Below are positions 30,900 through 42,753 of a stretch of DNA of 64,000 nt, piece by piece. A program made the position numbers and the translations under genes. How positions within the stretch are numbered: the stretch's first letter is position 1; every line of letters begins with the position of its first letter. The stretch spans positions 34,790,001 to 34,854,000 of the forward strand of contig CM068592.1 in assembly GCA_035048485.1 (NCBI GenBank), written 5' to 3'. The DNA comes from Pteria penguin (taxonomy: Eukaryota; Mollusca; Bivalvia; Pterioida; Pteriidae). A model generated the notes under the pieces. It saw only the letters and a list, made by a program, of their open reading frames with translations, was not told where the DNA came from and searched no databases.

Positions 30900-31650
30900 A
30901 AGAACATTTCGAAACTGTTCTCTTAAACATTAGATGAGTGACTGAGGCTAATTTATTTTACAATGTATATTAGTTCAAAATAAAAGCTTATTGCAATCTT
31001 GATAATTTCCACACCTTTGATGTTATCCACTAATATTGATTAAATTATATTTAAGATAATTACCAAATCTTAGTATCAAATTACACGATTCTTCATAATT
31101 ATGAGTTAAAGATGCAATGTAGGATCTATTAATATTATTTACTTTTAATTAATCATTTATTTTCTTTTATTTATTTTGTTTATTGCAGGAAAAGTAATTA
31201 GATATATTTTAAAAATAAAAAGTAAAGATAAAATGATCATAAACATTATCAATTTGAAAATAATATTTCCAACATAAAATCTTGTAAGATAAATATATAT
31301 TTCAATTCATTTGGTTTTTTAAAAATTTATTTCGATGTTTATATAAATATTAATAGAGGAATCAAATATCTAAAATGCTCAGGATGGATCACAAGTTTTT
31401 ATTTTCTATTCAAAATTTTAACAGGAGTTCATAAAAAAGAAAATATAAACATTTAATAAGAATCCAAAATCAGCTTTCAATAGCTAAAAAATTATTATTA
31501 TCTTTCCATTCATACCATTTCAATCCCACCAATGACACACTGCTATCCGGATTGACTTTCGGAAGAGAAGGTCAAAACCGTGTCCTGGTACTAGCGTGGC
31601 ATGTCTATTGCATGGGTATGAATTTATATGCAGTGTATTAGGTATATGCC
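30900..31650. other. No gene seen
   Basis: Very AT-rich stretch without ORFs or clear repeats. Confidence 0.5.
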
Positions 31651-31932
31651 ATAGCACTATATACATGAAATAATAGGGAAACAGTTGATCCAATATGTAT
31701 GCATAATAACATTTTTTGTAAAGTCATGTGTGGAAAATAGAAAAAGACATCTCTGACTGATTTGCATGTCAAAAGTAAACACATTCATGTCAAGCAAAAA
31801 AGGTAAGAGCTTTCTATTCGGCAGACCTCGTCCAACAGGAATATTTAAACTATAGGTACATGTATCCTGGCTATAATCTAACATAGCTTTCATGTTGAAC
31901 ATTGTATCTTTTAGATAGGGTTTTCCAATATC

Positions 31933-32218
31933 ATGCTGGAAACAAAGGATGACAGGGAGGACTTTCAAGTGATACTGCATATATATTCTGGTGTGCCAAA
32001 TATTACGAGTGCTTCTCCTTTCTACAAATATATTAAAGCCAATTTGGATAAATTCAAGAATGCAAAAATGCAATCGAGTGAGTACATTGCCTCGTATATA
32101 CATGTATTTAGTAGTTCTCATTTATCTCATGTACCCTACAGACCAGGTGTTTTGAGAAATTGCAATAAACTCTGTGGGGAAAATACCCAAATTCACAGTA
32201 GGATTCCAGGTGTAAATT
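31933..32218 (+). pseudogene. Possible decayed relative of the 41-44 kb gene, lacking its intron
   Basis: A 95-codon frame from 31,933. Residues FQVILHIYSGVPN, ASPFYKYIKANLDKF and SYIHV align in order with LSIQLKIGSAGSDPQW, CPFYDEIQAAIKK and GYLIH of the gene at 41,078-44,123. The point where that gene has a 2.7-kb intron is crossed without one here. Similarity fades after SYIHV. An alternative minus-strand ORF over the same bases looks less protein-like. The match is by eye and weak. Confidence 0.35.
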
Positions 32219-32229
32219 AACTGTGCTTA

Positions 32230-33250
32230 TCAACACCTTAGTGAAATTTACTTAAAATGTGTGTTGTGTAATTGTTGAAATGCACCTGGATGAGCCTAAG
32301 TATGGTGGGGCTAATACATTTCAAATAACCTCAACTATACGGTATATGTTGAATTATTTTTGTGCTATATATTTACTCATTCGTGGGGTTGGGGTGTTCA
32401 GCTAAACAAGAGAGATCTTGCTTGTTCAGGGCACCTGGTCATGTTTCAAGGGTCCAATAATGTCCTGCATGTGACAAAGTACCAAATTCACAGACCGAAC
32501 ACTAGTATTCTCCATACACATCATTAAAAGTCCAGAGAATCAATCTACTTCTAGCTTAATTTCAGTGAGATGGATCTGAGATCGTTACTTTTATATAACC
32601 TTCGGGAACGATAGTTACAAAACAATAAGAACATATGAAAGCCACGATTAGATTGGTCTTGTTTTAACCGAAGCACATTCTGTGTTAGCCTGGATTATAT
32701 GAATGAATAAGTCAGGGGTTGTGTGTAGAGTAACGGAATTACAACATATTCTGTGTTAGCCTGGATTATGTGAATGAACTAAGTCAGGGGCTGTGTGTAG
32801 AGTAGAGGAATTACAACTCCTGATGTACTGAGGATTAAGTTTTCGACTGAATTTAAATGTGATGACCATGACTTTTATTTTAAAAGTAAATTTTAAAACA
32901 AATAAACAAACAAACAGCATTCTGGAAACATTTTCAATTAAGACATACACCTTGACATAATTAAGGTCTAAGTGGGTTTCTGCTTTGCAATCTGGTCATA
33001 TTGTTTTGGACAGCATTTTGTGTATAATTAATATTAGATTCAGGTAGATATCATTATTGTAGGGCCCATATTCACCATGTTTTTGTGAAACATATGTTTT
33101 CGTACAATATTCTAAATCATTCATTTTTCAGTCATTAGGAAGTCTTGACATGAATTTAAATTATTCTCATGAGTAATTTGAAGATTTATAGATGAGAAAC
33201 AAGTACTTCATTTACTTGGAAAGCGAATCAAACGTTTGATATATCAGATT
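32230..33250. other. No gene seen; short local duplication
   Basis: AT-rich. A 55-65-bp segment with CATTCTGTGTTAGCCTGG is duplicated at about 32,677 and 32,748. Confidence 0.5.
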
Positions 33251-33264
33251 AAGCAACTTGGTCA

Positions 33265-34015
33265 TCAAGTGCTGTGTATTCAGTGTAGAAACATTATATG
33301 TTGATATTTTGTATGTGATGATACGTTTTATGGTATATTCAGTTTTTATTATAGTACGACTCATAGAATTACAGAGTATTTTTCATACACTGTGTGTGAT
33401 AATATGCTTAATTGTACATTCAGAAATCATTGTTATTCTCTGAGAATTGGAGTTTTTTACAAATCCCATGTGTTTGATACTCTGCCAATGATGAAATGTA
33501 AAATTGGTGTTCAGATTTATACTGGTATTCATTGATTTGATTCATTTTGATTCATTGATTTTCGGTTTTCATTGTATAATGTAGTCTTTCTGTCAGATAG
33601 TTTGACTATGATGAAATGTCTAATCATTTGTTCAGAATTAAGATTTCTCTAAGATTTTAGTGTATTATCAGATACTTTGACTATGATCCTTTATTTAAAC
33701 ATCTGTTGTAATTGTTCTAATACTCAAAGAATTGGATGGTAAAATCTAGTCTCTCTCTTTGGTACTTTGACCATGAGGATATTTTAACCATATGCTCAGA
33801 TTTATTGTTACTCTGAGAATTGCAGTATGTGATCTAGTCCTGTGTTTGATATTTTGTTTATGAAGATACCGTGTTTAATCATGTGTTCAGATCTGTTACT
33901 ATGAGAATTTGAATATTTTTCACTGTGTTTGATACTTTGTGATGATGTTTAATTGTATGTTCAGATTAAGTATTACTCTGAGTATTGAAGGGTATATTTA
34001 TGTCCTCTGAGGATT
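33265..34015. repeat. Degenerate tandem array, about 100-110-bp units
   Basis: Recurring text: GTTCAGATTTATTGTTACTCTGAGAATTG-like, then TGTGTTTGATACTTTG and ATGATGAAATGT-like segments, at least six times. The units are strongly diverged. Confidence 0.6.
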
Positions 34016-34489
34016 GGAGGGTATTAAATCCTCCTTTTTATATTTGGTGTATCTTAACTGCATATTTGATAGGCTTTTACAACTCAAATATGTTGTATGT
34101 CATACTCTTATGCCGACTAACATACAACAGGTGTAAGATTTATGACTAATAACGAGGCTGTGTTCTCATCTGATGACTTCTGCAGTAATGCTTGGTGGCC
34201 CATAAATCTTTATTCAGAAATGAGGATAAATAAAATTACTTGGCGTATGAATATAAAAGCCTAGTTATTGACTGGATTACAAAGCAAGTCCAGTCTATGA
34301 ATACACCGATCCACTTTTCAGCATAGCAAGCGATGTTTGAGTGTTATGCTTATGACGTCATAATCAAATGTCCGACTTGTCCAACCTTGCGTGACGTCAC
34401 AGTCGTATTTTGGGCTAAAGCGCTTGTTCTTCGACGAAAGTGGGTCGGTGTATTGGTGGTCTGTCCGTCCATTTCACGTCAACAATTTG

Positions 34490-35240
34490 CGTTTAGCTTG
34501 ATCTCTTGCATACCAGTAATGATATCAACTTTAAATGTGGTCAGTTTGTAGACAATGATGTGTTCTTCCTGATAGACAAAAAAATTGGTGACCTTGACAT
34601 TGATGAGTTCTTCTAAACTGACACAAAATTTGGTGACCTTGACCTCAGTTTTATGCTTCAATAAACACTGTCTGATTTTGTTTACTGTTAATGATACAAA
34701 CTTCAAATTTAGTCAGTTTGTAGACATTGATGAGGTTTTTCCTACTGACACAGAATTTGTTGACCTTGACCTCGATTTTATGCTTCATTGAACCCAGTCT
34801 GATTTTGCATTTAGTTTGATATCTTGCATACCATTATTGATACCAACTTCAAACTTAGTCAGTTTGTAGACATTGATGAGCTCTGCCGACCTGACACAAA
34901 ATTGGGAGATCTTGATCTCAATTTTATGCTTCAGTTAACACAGTCTGATTTTGCATACTGTTAATGATATCAACTTCAAACTTTGGTCAGTTTGTAGACA
35001 TTGATGAGTTCTTCCTGACTGACACAAAATTTGGTGACCTCAGTTTTACGTTTCAGTGAACAGTCTTATTTTGCATTTAGCTTGATTTCTATCATACCAT
35101 TAAAGATACCAACTTCAGACTTCATTAGTTTGTAGACATTGATGAGTTCTTGCCGACTAACACAAAATTTGGTAACCTTGACCTCATTTTTAAGTTGCAT
35201 ACCTTTAACGATACTAAATTTAGACTTCTGGAAACATCTT
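34490..35240. repeat. Degenerate tandem array, 128-172-bp spacing
   Basis: The marker TCAGTTTGTAGACATTGATG recurs at about 34,541, 34,713, 34,859, 34,987 and 35,125, with TTTGGTGACCTTGACCTCA and CTTGCATACCATTA between copies. Confidence 0.8.
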
Positions 35241-35249
35241 CAAAGTTAA

Positions 35250-36085
35250 ATAGACATGTCTCTGGATAAAATTCTACAGGTAGGCTATAATACTATACTT
35301 TGCAATCCGGTCATACCGTCTTTGACAATTTCTTGTTTTACATCATACCAAGGTAACATCAATTAAATGATAAGAGTAAAATTCCACCCTGAAGTATACA
35401 TGTGTATTTCAAAGGCAGAAGAATTGGAAAATGTAAAGACAGTAAAAAAAGTTGAATTTGTTTTATTAAATTCTTATAATTCCTGTGATATATGTGGAAA
35501 TAATTTTCCTACAATGTGCATTTCAATTGTGGTATCGATTTTCATTACAGTAAAGTGGAATCGTCATTCGGACAAGTACCTATTTATATATTTGTCAACA
35601 GTTTTCTCTGTTTGTATATGTTTACAATTTTTGACGTCATACACATCTTGATTAACAGTACATCATTAAACTTGTTACATGTATATAATGTTGTTTTATT
35701 TATATCGTTTTTATGCATACTCCTATGTTATTGCCATTTTATAACGAGTTTATTTTTTTTTTATTTTTTTTTTTTAAACATAAAATACACTTTGTGCAAT
35801 TTAGATATAGTTACAATATAGATAAATTAAGAGCAATTAAATATGGTAATAGGTGCCCTTTTGTTTTCATTTAATAGATAGTTTTATTGAATCTCTCACT
35901 TAGGTCATAAGTTCAAGTTAACTATTTAAGTGGTTGAAGCGAAGTGTGTGATATCCGCATATTCTTATTAACTTTCAGATTTTCTATGTTTGCCGATCTA
36001 TTGTGGAACAAAGATACATAAGTATAGTTATTTAAAATTCATTGTATTTTCTGTATTTTCATTCACATGGCGTCAACATTTTTAT
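35250..36085. other. No gene seen
   Basis: AT-rich; a T run at 35,752-35,775. Two overlapping plus ORFs (35,367-35,821) are hydrophobic low-complexity text and unlikely to be real. Confidence 0.4.
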
Positions 36086-36089
36086 GCTA

Positions 36090-36960
36090 TTATGAACTGA
36101 TGTGAAGAGTATGACAAAAGTTGGTCTAAGAGTGAAGGTTGAATTTGACACTCTTTCTGATTGATTGAAGTCTATCAATAAGTTGCTAAAGAAAAGAATT
36201 AGACGACTCTGTCATTTCTTTGACAATAAACAAAAGTCTATACTCCCAGCGTCATCAGAGAACTTTCTGCACTTCACGAAACTTTCCTCATTGTTTCTGC
36301 TGATTGGGTGGCTAACAGTTATGCCTTGGTATGCAAGGCACGCAACAGTAACTGCCTTATAGAAGAGCATGGTCTTCTTTTATTGCGTGGTAATCCTACT
36401 TACACAGTAACAAATGTGTCTCTTCCAGAGGTATTGGATTACTGCAAGTTCTGAGTTCATTTGGCACTACTACAAATGAATCTTATCTCGAGCTCTCATG
36501 CATTTCTTGGATTCTCAACACTTCATATAAGCATAGATGTATAGTTGCACCTTCCAAGTGTTCTACCAAACCTCTTTCCGTATTACTGACGATAATTCTA
36601 ACAGATATCACACATGATCTTCGGAGATACTCGAGAAGCGTAATCAGTTATGGATCCTAAAGAATTCCAAGGAACTTCTAGACCACAAGGAATCTCCTGT
36701 TTTTAATAACGTCACGAACATCAAGTCTTTTGACTTTTCAACTCATTGTACTACCATTCCTCATCTCCTCTTCAAAACCCGAAGAACAGACTAACATCAA
36801 TTACTATAAAAACCCTGCTTTAACAAAAAATGGAATTTACAGGTATATGTCACTACGATACATATTTTGTAAAGGAACAGTCTGATTCCAGCAGCAAGAA
36901 AAATAGGTCATCCAAATTTTAGAATTTCTTATGGATTGCATTTTTGTGATCTATGGCAAA
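36090..36960 (+). pseudogene. Penelope-like retroelement, N-terminal part, many stops
   Basis: In changing frames the region reads KRIRRLCHFFDNKQ, WLTVMPWYARHA, ALMHFLDSQHF, then QLWILKNSKELLDHKESP and IKSFDFSTHCTTIPH. The last pair corresponds to the first reverse-transcriptase motif (FDFSTLYTTIPH) of bivalve Penelope-like elements as I recall them. Several stops and frameshifts; non-functional. Confidence 0.55.
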
Positions 36961-37149
36961 AAAATTATTCTAGCATTGTTGACACTACGATGGGTAAATA
37001 TTGCGCGATACTTCTGGCCGACATTTCATTACATTTATTTTTCAATTTATGTTACTCATATGATTAACCACCATGTATTTAAAGAATTATAACCGACATT
37101 GGGGATCTGATCATACAAACTAAGCATCTTGAACCTTTTGAATACACTT

Positions 37150-37275
37150 GATTAGACATTCACCAGTTTTCAGATATATCATATCCATGGAAGCAGGAAG
37201 AAAACAACCTCTTAATCATAATGTAAAAATCAGAGAATTCAACCCGGATCGTCGCCTAGTTACAGAGTGGAAACG
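37150..37275 (-). repeat. Degenerate SINE copy
   Basis: CATGGAAGCAGGAAG, AACAACCTCTTAA and AACCCGGATCGTC parallel the SINE at 23,265-23,345. Confidence 0.4.
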
Positions 37276-37559
37276 TAATATCACAAGGATGCGAAATCTC
37301 ACGTTTGAAGTCTACATTCCGCGAATTTTACGGTCGCCTGAAAACATTTGTTGGGCTTATAATAAATCATTGTTTTTCATGTTGACTTCCTAACAATTAA
37401 TTATTTGATTGTAGTCCTTCTTTATCCGTTTGTTTTGTAATAAAACATTATCACACCATTTTACATAATATGGCTACGAGTTATAGTAGCTCACATTATC
37501 TGTGGTATCAAGGCTGGTGTGACCAGTCAGCAGAGGAGTTTTACCTAGTCCTAATTTTG

Positions 37560-37860
37560 GTATCTTTCTCATTCCAATTTTTTCGGTGATCTAGTGTACA
37601 AACTAAGGAGAGTCAAAGGTTCCGATAATTTTATATCGGTAGTTTCTAAAATAATTAAACGCATTAGGCATCGAACTGTGATCCCAAGATCATCGCAAAG
37701 ACGATATGTTTTGTATTGGGGCCATCTACAGCTTTATAGAAATTTAGTCAGCGAGTGTTTCTCGCTAACAGAACGGTGGGGACTCTATGACAGGCCTTGT
37801 CCAGTTCTTTTCAGAGAAGACAAGGTCCAAAGCCTCGTCCCTTCTGAGTATTAATTGGAA
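37560..37860 (+). pseudogene. Penelope-like C-terminal fragment
   Basis: VYKLRRVKGSDNFIS, KIIKRIRHR and a frameshifted IPRSSQRR..VLYWGHLQLYR correspond to the C-terminal region seen complete at 29.8-30.1 kb. It is followed by TGGGGACTCTATGACAGGCC, the usual downstream text. Confidence 0.6.
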
Positions 37861-37872
37861 CTCATACAGATC

Positions 37873-38108
37873 AATTGATTGATGATTGTTTTACGTCACT
37901 CCACGATTATTTTACGTATATGGCGACGGCATCAGCCTGATGCATTGCATACAAATGTAAACATTTGCAACGGACCCATCCGAAGCAGTGAAGGATCTTT
38001 TACGTGCCACGCCTACCGTGACACAGGACCTTGGTTTTTACTGCCTCATCCGGAAGACAGAATACCAGTGCGCACAAGGAGGGAGTCAAACTCGGGACCT
38101 CTCTTGAT
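37873..38108 (-). repeat. tRNA-derived SINE, minus orientation
   Basis: Complement of the 27,428 family: tail ATTGATTGATGATTG, GCAACGGACCCATCCGAAGC and GTCAAACTCGGGACC (B box). Confidence 0.7.
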
Positions 38109-38227
38109 TCCAGAATATAATTCCATAGAAGGTATTTTTGGTGTGGGTATTTTATGACCTTTTAACCTGTTAATCTTTATTCTCTATCTGCAGGATCATT
38201 TATAGAATTTTTAAATGTGAATCTGAT

Positions 38228-38480
38228 GTGACTCAATGGATGAGGCGATGTGCTCGTGACCGGAAAGCCTCGGGTTAAACTCCCGCCGTGGGTGCACCGA
38301 TGACCTGTCTTTCGGATGAGACATTAAAACCCGAAGTCTCGTTGCACGTAAAAGATCCTCACTGCTTAGAGTGAGTCATTTGGAAATGTATAAATCTCTA
38401 TGCAATGCATCAGGCAGATGCCTTCATCATAAACGTGAAATAATCGTGGAGTGACGTAAAACAATGATCAATCAAATAAT
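38228..38480 (+). repeat. tRNA-derived SINE, plus orientation
   Basis: GTGACCGGAAAGCCTCGGG, GGATGAGACATTAAAACCC, GATCCTCACTGCTTAGAG and a TGATCAATCAAAT tail. It is divergently paired with the copy at 37,873. Confidence 0.75.
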
Positions 38481-38519
38481 AAATTTTTATCTGTGTTGAT
38501 TGTACTGCTTTTGCAGTGT

Positions 38520-38645
38520 GGGATGGTGGGCGCCCGTAAACTGCTTAACCACACCTGCTGAGGGACGTCTGTCAGTTGATTTGACGGTCCTATGACGTTA
38601 TCGTATTTTTGTGATGTCACTCGGGTGGGGTTTTTTTTTGTGCTT
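38520..38645 (+). repeat. Penelope-like 3'-end module
   Basis: GGTGGGCGCCCGTAAACTGC, TTAACCACACC, TGACGGTCCTATGACGTTAT and TTTTTGTGATGTC, the conserved module without coding sequence. Confidence 0.65.
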
Positions 38646-38774
38646 ATTTGACCATAATCGATTTCATGTACATGTCCTTGGTGATTTTTTCATACATCTT
38701 GGTCTGATGTCTTTTTTTTTTCTTGTATAATAAATGTTTCTTGTTGACTACCGTTCGGTCATTAGTATTTTACT

Positions 38775-39146
38775 CATTATTGTATCGTATATGATTAATT
38801 TCTTAAATAAAGGAATATGATTGGTTCTAGAGAAATCATGTGAGCGGTAGACAATTCCTATTGTAATGTCTCAAGGTACCTTGATGTCTTATTGTCGAAT
38901 TAACTCCCTATAATCAATACCTCAATACATGTTTTCGGCATGATAAACAATTCATTGACCCATTATTGTATCGTATATGATTAATTTCACAAATAAAGGA
39001 ATATGATTGGTTCTAGAGAAATCATGTGAGCGGTAGACAATTCCTATCGTAATGTCTCAAGGTACCTTGATGTCTTATTGTCGAATTAACTCCCTATAGT
39101 CAATACCTCAATACATGTTTTCGGCATGATAAACAATTCATTGACC
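38775..39146. repeat. 186-bp tandem duplication
   Basis: Units start at 38,775 and 38,961 (CATTATTGTATCGTATATG) and differ at only a few positions, so the duplication is young. Confidence 0.95.
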
Positions 39147-39424
39147 CATTGCGAGGAGGAATTGACGTTTTGTCCAATTTGGAAGTATCATGTCCCTCGT
39201 GGGCTTCGCGGTCGGAAGACATGATATTTCAGAATTATCATATCCCCTCGGGCTTCGCTGTCGAGAGCCAAGGTTAGGCTGGACAAAGCATTGTCTCTTT
39301 CACAAGAGGTCAGTAAATGTATACGATAATGATCTGTAGGTTTACAGGAAGGACGGAAGACATCTCACTCAGTTGTGCAAGAAAAGTCGCAACGGACATG
39401 CGGATTATGAAGAGTAAGTACGCA

Positions 39425-39550
39425 TATATCACAAAGATAGTCGATTGTAATGCAGTTGCACTACCGACGGTCAATTTAAATGATTTCTGACATAAAGACA
39501 TAATTTGTCTGTTGATTAATTTGCAAGTATTTCTGGTTACCGTTGGTTCT
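39425..39550 (-). repeat. Penelope-like 3'-end module, fragment
   Basis: On plus: ACAAAGATAGTCGATTGTAATGC, CACTACCGACGGTCAATTTAA, the complement of the module core with a small deletion. Confidence 0.5.
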
Positions 39551-40017
39551 TTGTGACATTTGAATAAAGCATACCAGATACATCATCTCGGCTCGTTTAT
39601 TGGAGTTATGACATGTATCGCCAATTTCAACGGTTTTTCTGCCACACTTCAGGTAAAGGGGACTGGCAGATCAAATAGAACTTATTCACTGTACGTATCC
39701 ATTTTGGGTTTACATATTGCAAAATTGTTTTATGAATAGATGCGCGAGATATTCCGATTAATTGCATGATAGTTAGATTATGACTTTGGTATTATCCTAG
39801 GCTATCATACAAATTTCCACTTATTTTTTTATAAATACTATTATAAATATTTCGAAAACCACATTCGAATTCAGTGAATGAAATCCCAGCTGGAGAAAAC
39901 TTTGCTTTTGAGAAAATTTTTTTAGATTTAGCCAACGACGACATCCATTGAGGAAATGGACAAATTATGATTGCTGATATTTTATGAAACTGTCCTAATA
40001 CATAAACTGATATATTT

Positions 40018-40145
40018 GGGAAGGTGGGCGCCCGTAAACCGTTTAACAACACCAACTGAGTGACGTTTGTTACTTCAATTGACCGTCCTAAGTCGGTATC
40101 GTAACCGCAGCACAATCAAATATTTTTGTAATGTCGCTCCGTGTA
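40018..40145 (+). repeat. Penelope-like 3'-end module
   Basis: GAAGGTGGGCGCCCGTAAACC, TGACCGTCCTAAGTCGGTAT and CAAATATTTTTGTAATGTC: one of the best preserved copies. Confidence 0.75.
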
Positions 40146-41077
40146 TATTCTGCTGTTGTCATTTTTTGTGTGCAGGTCCTTGGGGGTTTGTCAGATGTCT
40201 TCTGTTTTCTCTTTTATATGAATATCACGGCCATCGATACTGTTTTCTAATTGACCTGCAGCTACATGTGCGGTATGTAATCTATCTGAAGACTTTCATT
40301 TCTTAAGTGTTTTCCTTTGAAACCGTTGACACAGAAAATAATACCCTTTGCTACAAACTACATTAATACGTGTACAAATTAAGATTTTGCGCATGCATAC
40401 TGTGTTACAATCATATCAGTAACTTATAATGATATGCATTTTGTTAGTTCTTTGTCCTATTATAATGATTTTATAATTATCATTTCCGATTTACCAGGAC
40501 AAATTGAGTAACTGGCGTTATTTCAATTGACCATCCATTTATACAATTGATTTTTGGTGAGGTCTTTCAATCTCCTTATTGTTTCCTTATTTATCTTTTT
40601 TTATGTGATGACTTTTATGATGCAACTGATGACTTTATGCTGTTTTTTGCTAGCATGAATTCACTTGTTTCTTAAATAACAATTTGGAAGACATCGAGCA
40701 GTATGCTTGAATGCGTTTCTAAATACAAAATAAATATATCGTTATCATATTTACTAGTCAAAGCATTATAAACACAAAAAATATTTTGTTCTTATTGCTT
40801 TCATTGAAGCTTCAATCGAAAACACCCCAGAATGCCTAGTCGCTTGCCAATGTTTAAACGAATAAAGCTGTGTAAATGTCTTATTGGAGTGATTGCAGCA
40901 CCTCTCGCAAAATTGTGATAAAATACCCGTTGTCTTCTTTGGCTTTTTATCTTCCTTAATTGTTTTTTTTTTTTTCTTCTAAATTCAATTTGCATTCACT
41001 GATTACTAAACTGTCGCACATATATGAATCCACTTGTTATGAATGATATGTATTGCAACCATGTTCATAATTCTACA

Positions 41078-41265
41078 TCATTTCTTATAATTCTTCACCA
41101 TTTGCTCAACGTCTTTACTAAGTAATGAATCTGGAGCTGAGTGTAGCAGCATGATTTCTAATCCCCTGTTTGTCCCTGCTGGTACGCCAAGTACACAGGA
41201 GCCGTTTGGTTCAGAACAGTCCTTTTGGCCTTGGGTGTGTATAAGATACCCTTGATAACCGTCTC
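41078..41265 (-). CDS. Exon 2 of the 111-residue protein gene
   Basis: Completes Gly50 and encodes residues 51-111, with one open frame throughout from a strong acceptor to TGA. Confidence 0.65.
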
Positions 41266-42664
41266 CTGAAAGAGAATATTATCAATGTTAGAACAATAAA
41301 TCTGTCTTCTTATTTTAAACATAAAATATTGTAGAAAATGCTACATTTTTCTGATTGAAATGAATTTAAAATATTTCATCATTGTAAAGTCTGCACCAAG
41401 TTCTTATCTAACATCTTCATGGGTGTATATATAAGATGTGATATAGCACTGGATGCACATGAAGAGGGGTTTCGGCAGTTGTTAAAACTTTAAAACAACC
41501 ACTAATCACTAATAATTCATTAACATTATGAGACCAACACTCTTTAAATTGGTTTAAATTTTTCCAACACGGTCTCTTCTAAAGTCAGTTATTCAACCTA
41601 TATAATTCAACAATATATTGTATTTCTGTCAACCTTTAAGTAATAAATAAATAGAATAGGATTTGTTTCAGTTAGGGCGGACGCCGTAAAATCTATACCA
41701 CGAAAAATATACGATTTTTGTTTGTCTAGCAGCACCCGCAATGAATGTCCAAACATAAAGGTCATAAAAATTTCTCTATACTATATACATTATCCTGGAA
41801 TGTTTAGAATCTCCACGCCGCCAAAGCCACTCAACTAGGAGGTGTTATGATTTTAAGTAGTTATGAAGGGAGGAATAAGATCTGAAGGAGCTACCTGACG
41901 AAATCCATCATGGAAAAAGTATTTGATTATAAATCAGATGCGGCATCGTCTTGGGACAGTCAAAGAGATTGACATCATGTAATGATCTACCGTTCTTTCT
42001 CACTCACCGCAAACATTCGGGTAAGTAAGTAAGATCGGAATAATCCTCTACATGTCTATATAATGACAATTAGATTAAAGCGAGATATATATGTCCAAGA
42101 AGTTCATTGGTCGTTATTTTGGATACTGTTACATACCTACCTGAGCTCCCAACAAGGATGTATCATCCTACTGACTCACTAATAATTGATTACGTTTTAG
42201 TGTATAAATAATTAGACACATAAAAGTAATCATAAGTAAGACAATAAGTAATTCAATGTTGATTTTCTATCACCAATTATAAGTACAATGAATAAGCAAT
42301 TATTCTCAGTTGTTTTGATATTGCTGATCCTATTGTTTTTGTTTTGTGTTTTTTGCCATTTTTATCATAACATATTTTGAATAGTAACAATAATGAAAAT
42401 TTCGGATTTTTGACATTAGTCATTTTATACACATTGTAATATAAAGTTAAGAGAATGTTCCAGATTCGACTTTTCCTAGAAAATGGAACGTCTATATTGA
42501 CAGATATTATTCTGTGATATATATACAATAGATTTCCTCTAAGGTCAAACTTTGGGGAAAAGAATAAATCGTTCTACGTACCCAAGTTTAAAAAAAGAAA
42601 ACATAACAATTCCAATATAATGCATTGCACACATTTTAGTGTGTACAGCTTGCATAAGTAAAAC

Positions 42665-42753
<89 letters not shown>

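Noticed and set aside
31657..32121. 154-codon minus-strand ORF
   Set aside because: It has no recognisable motif and overlaps the plus-strand frame that aligns with a better-supported gene. It remains possible but unsupported.
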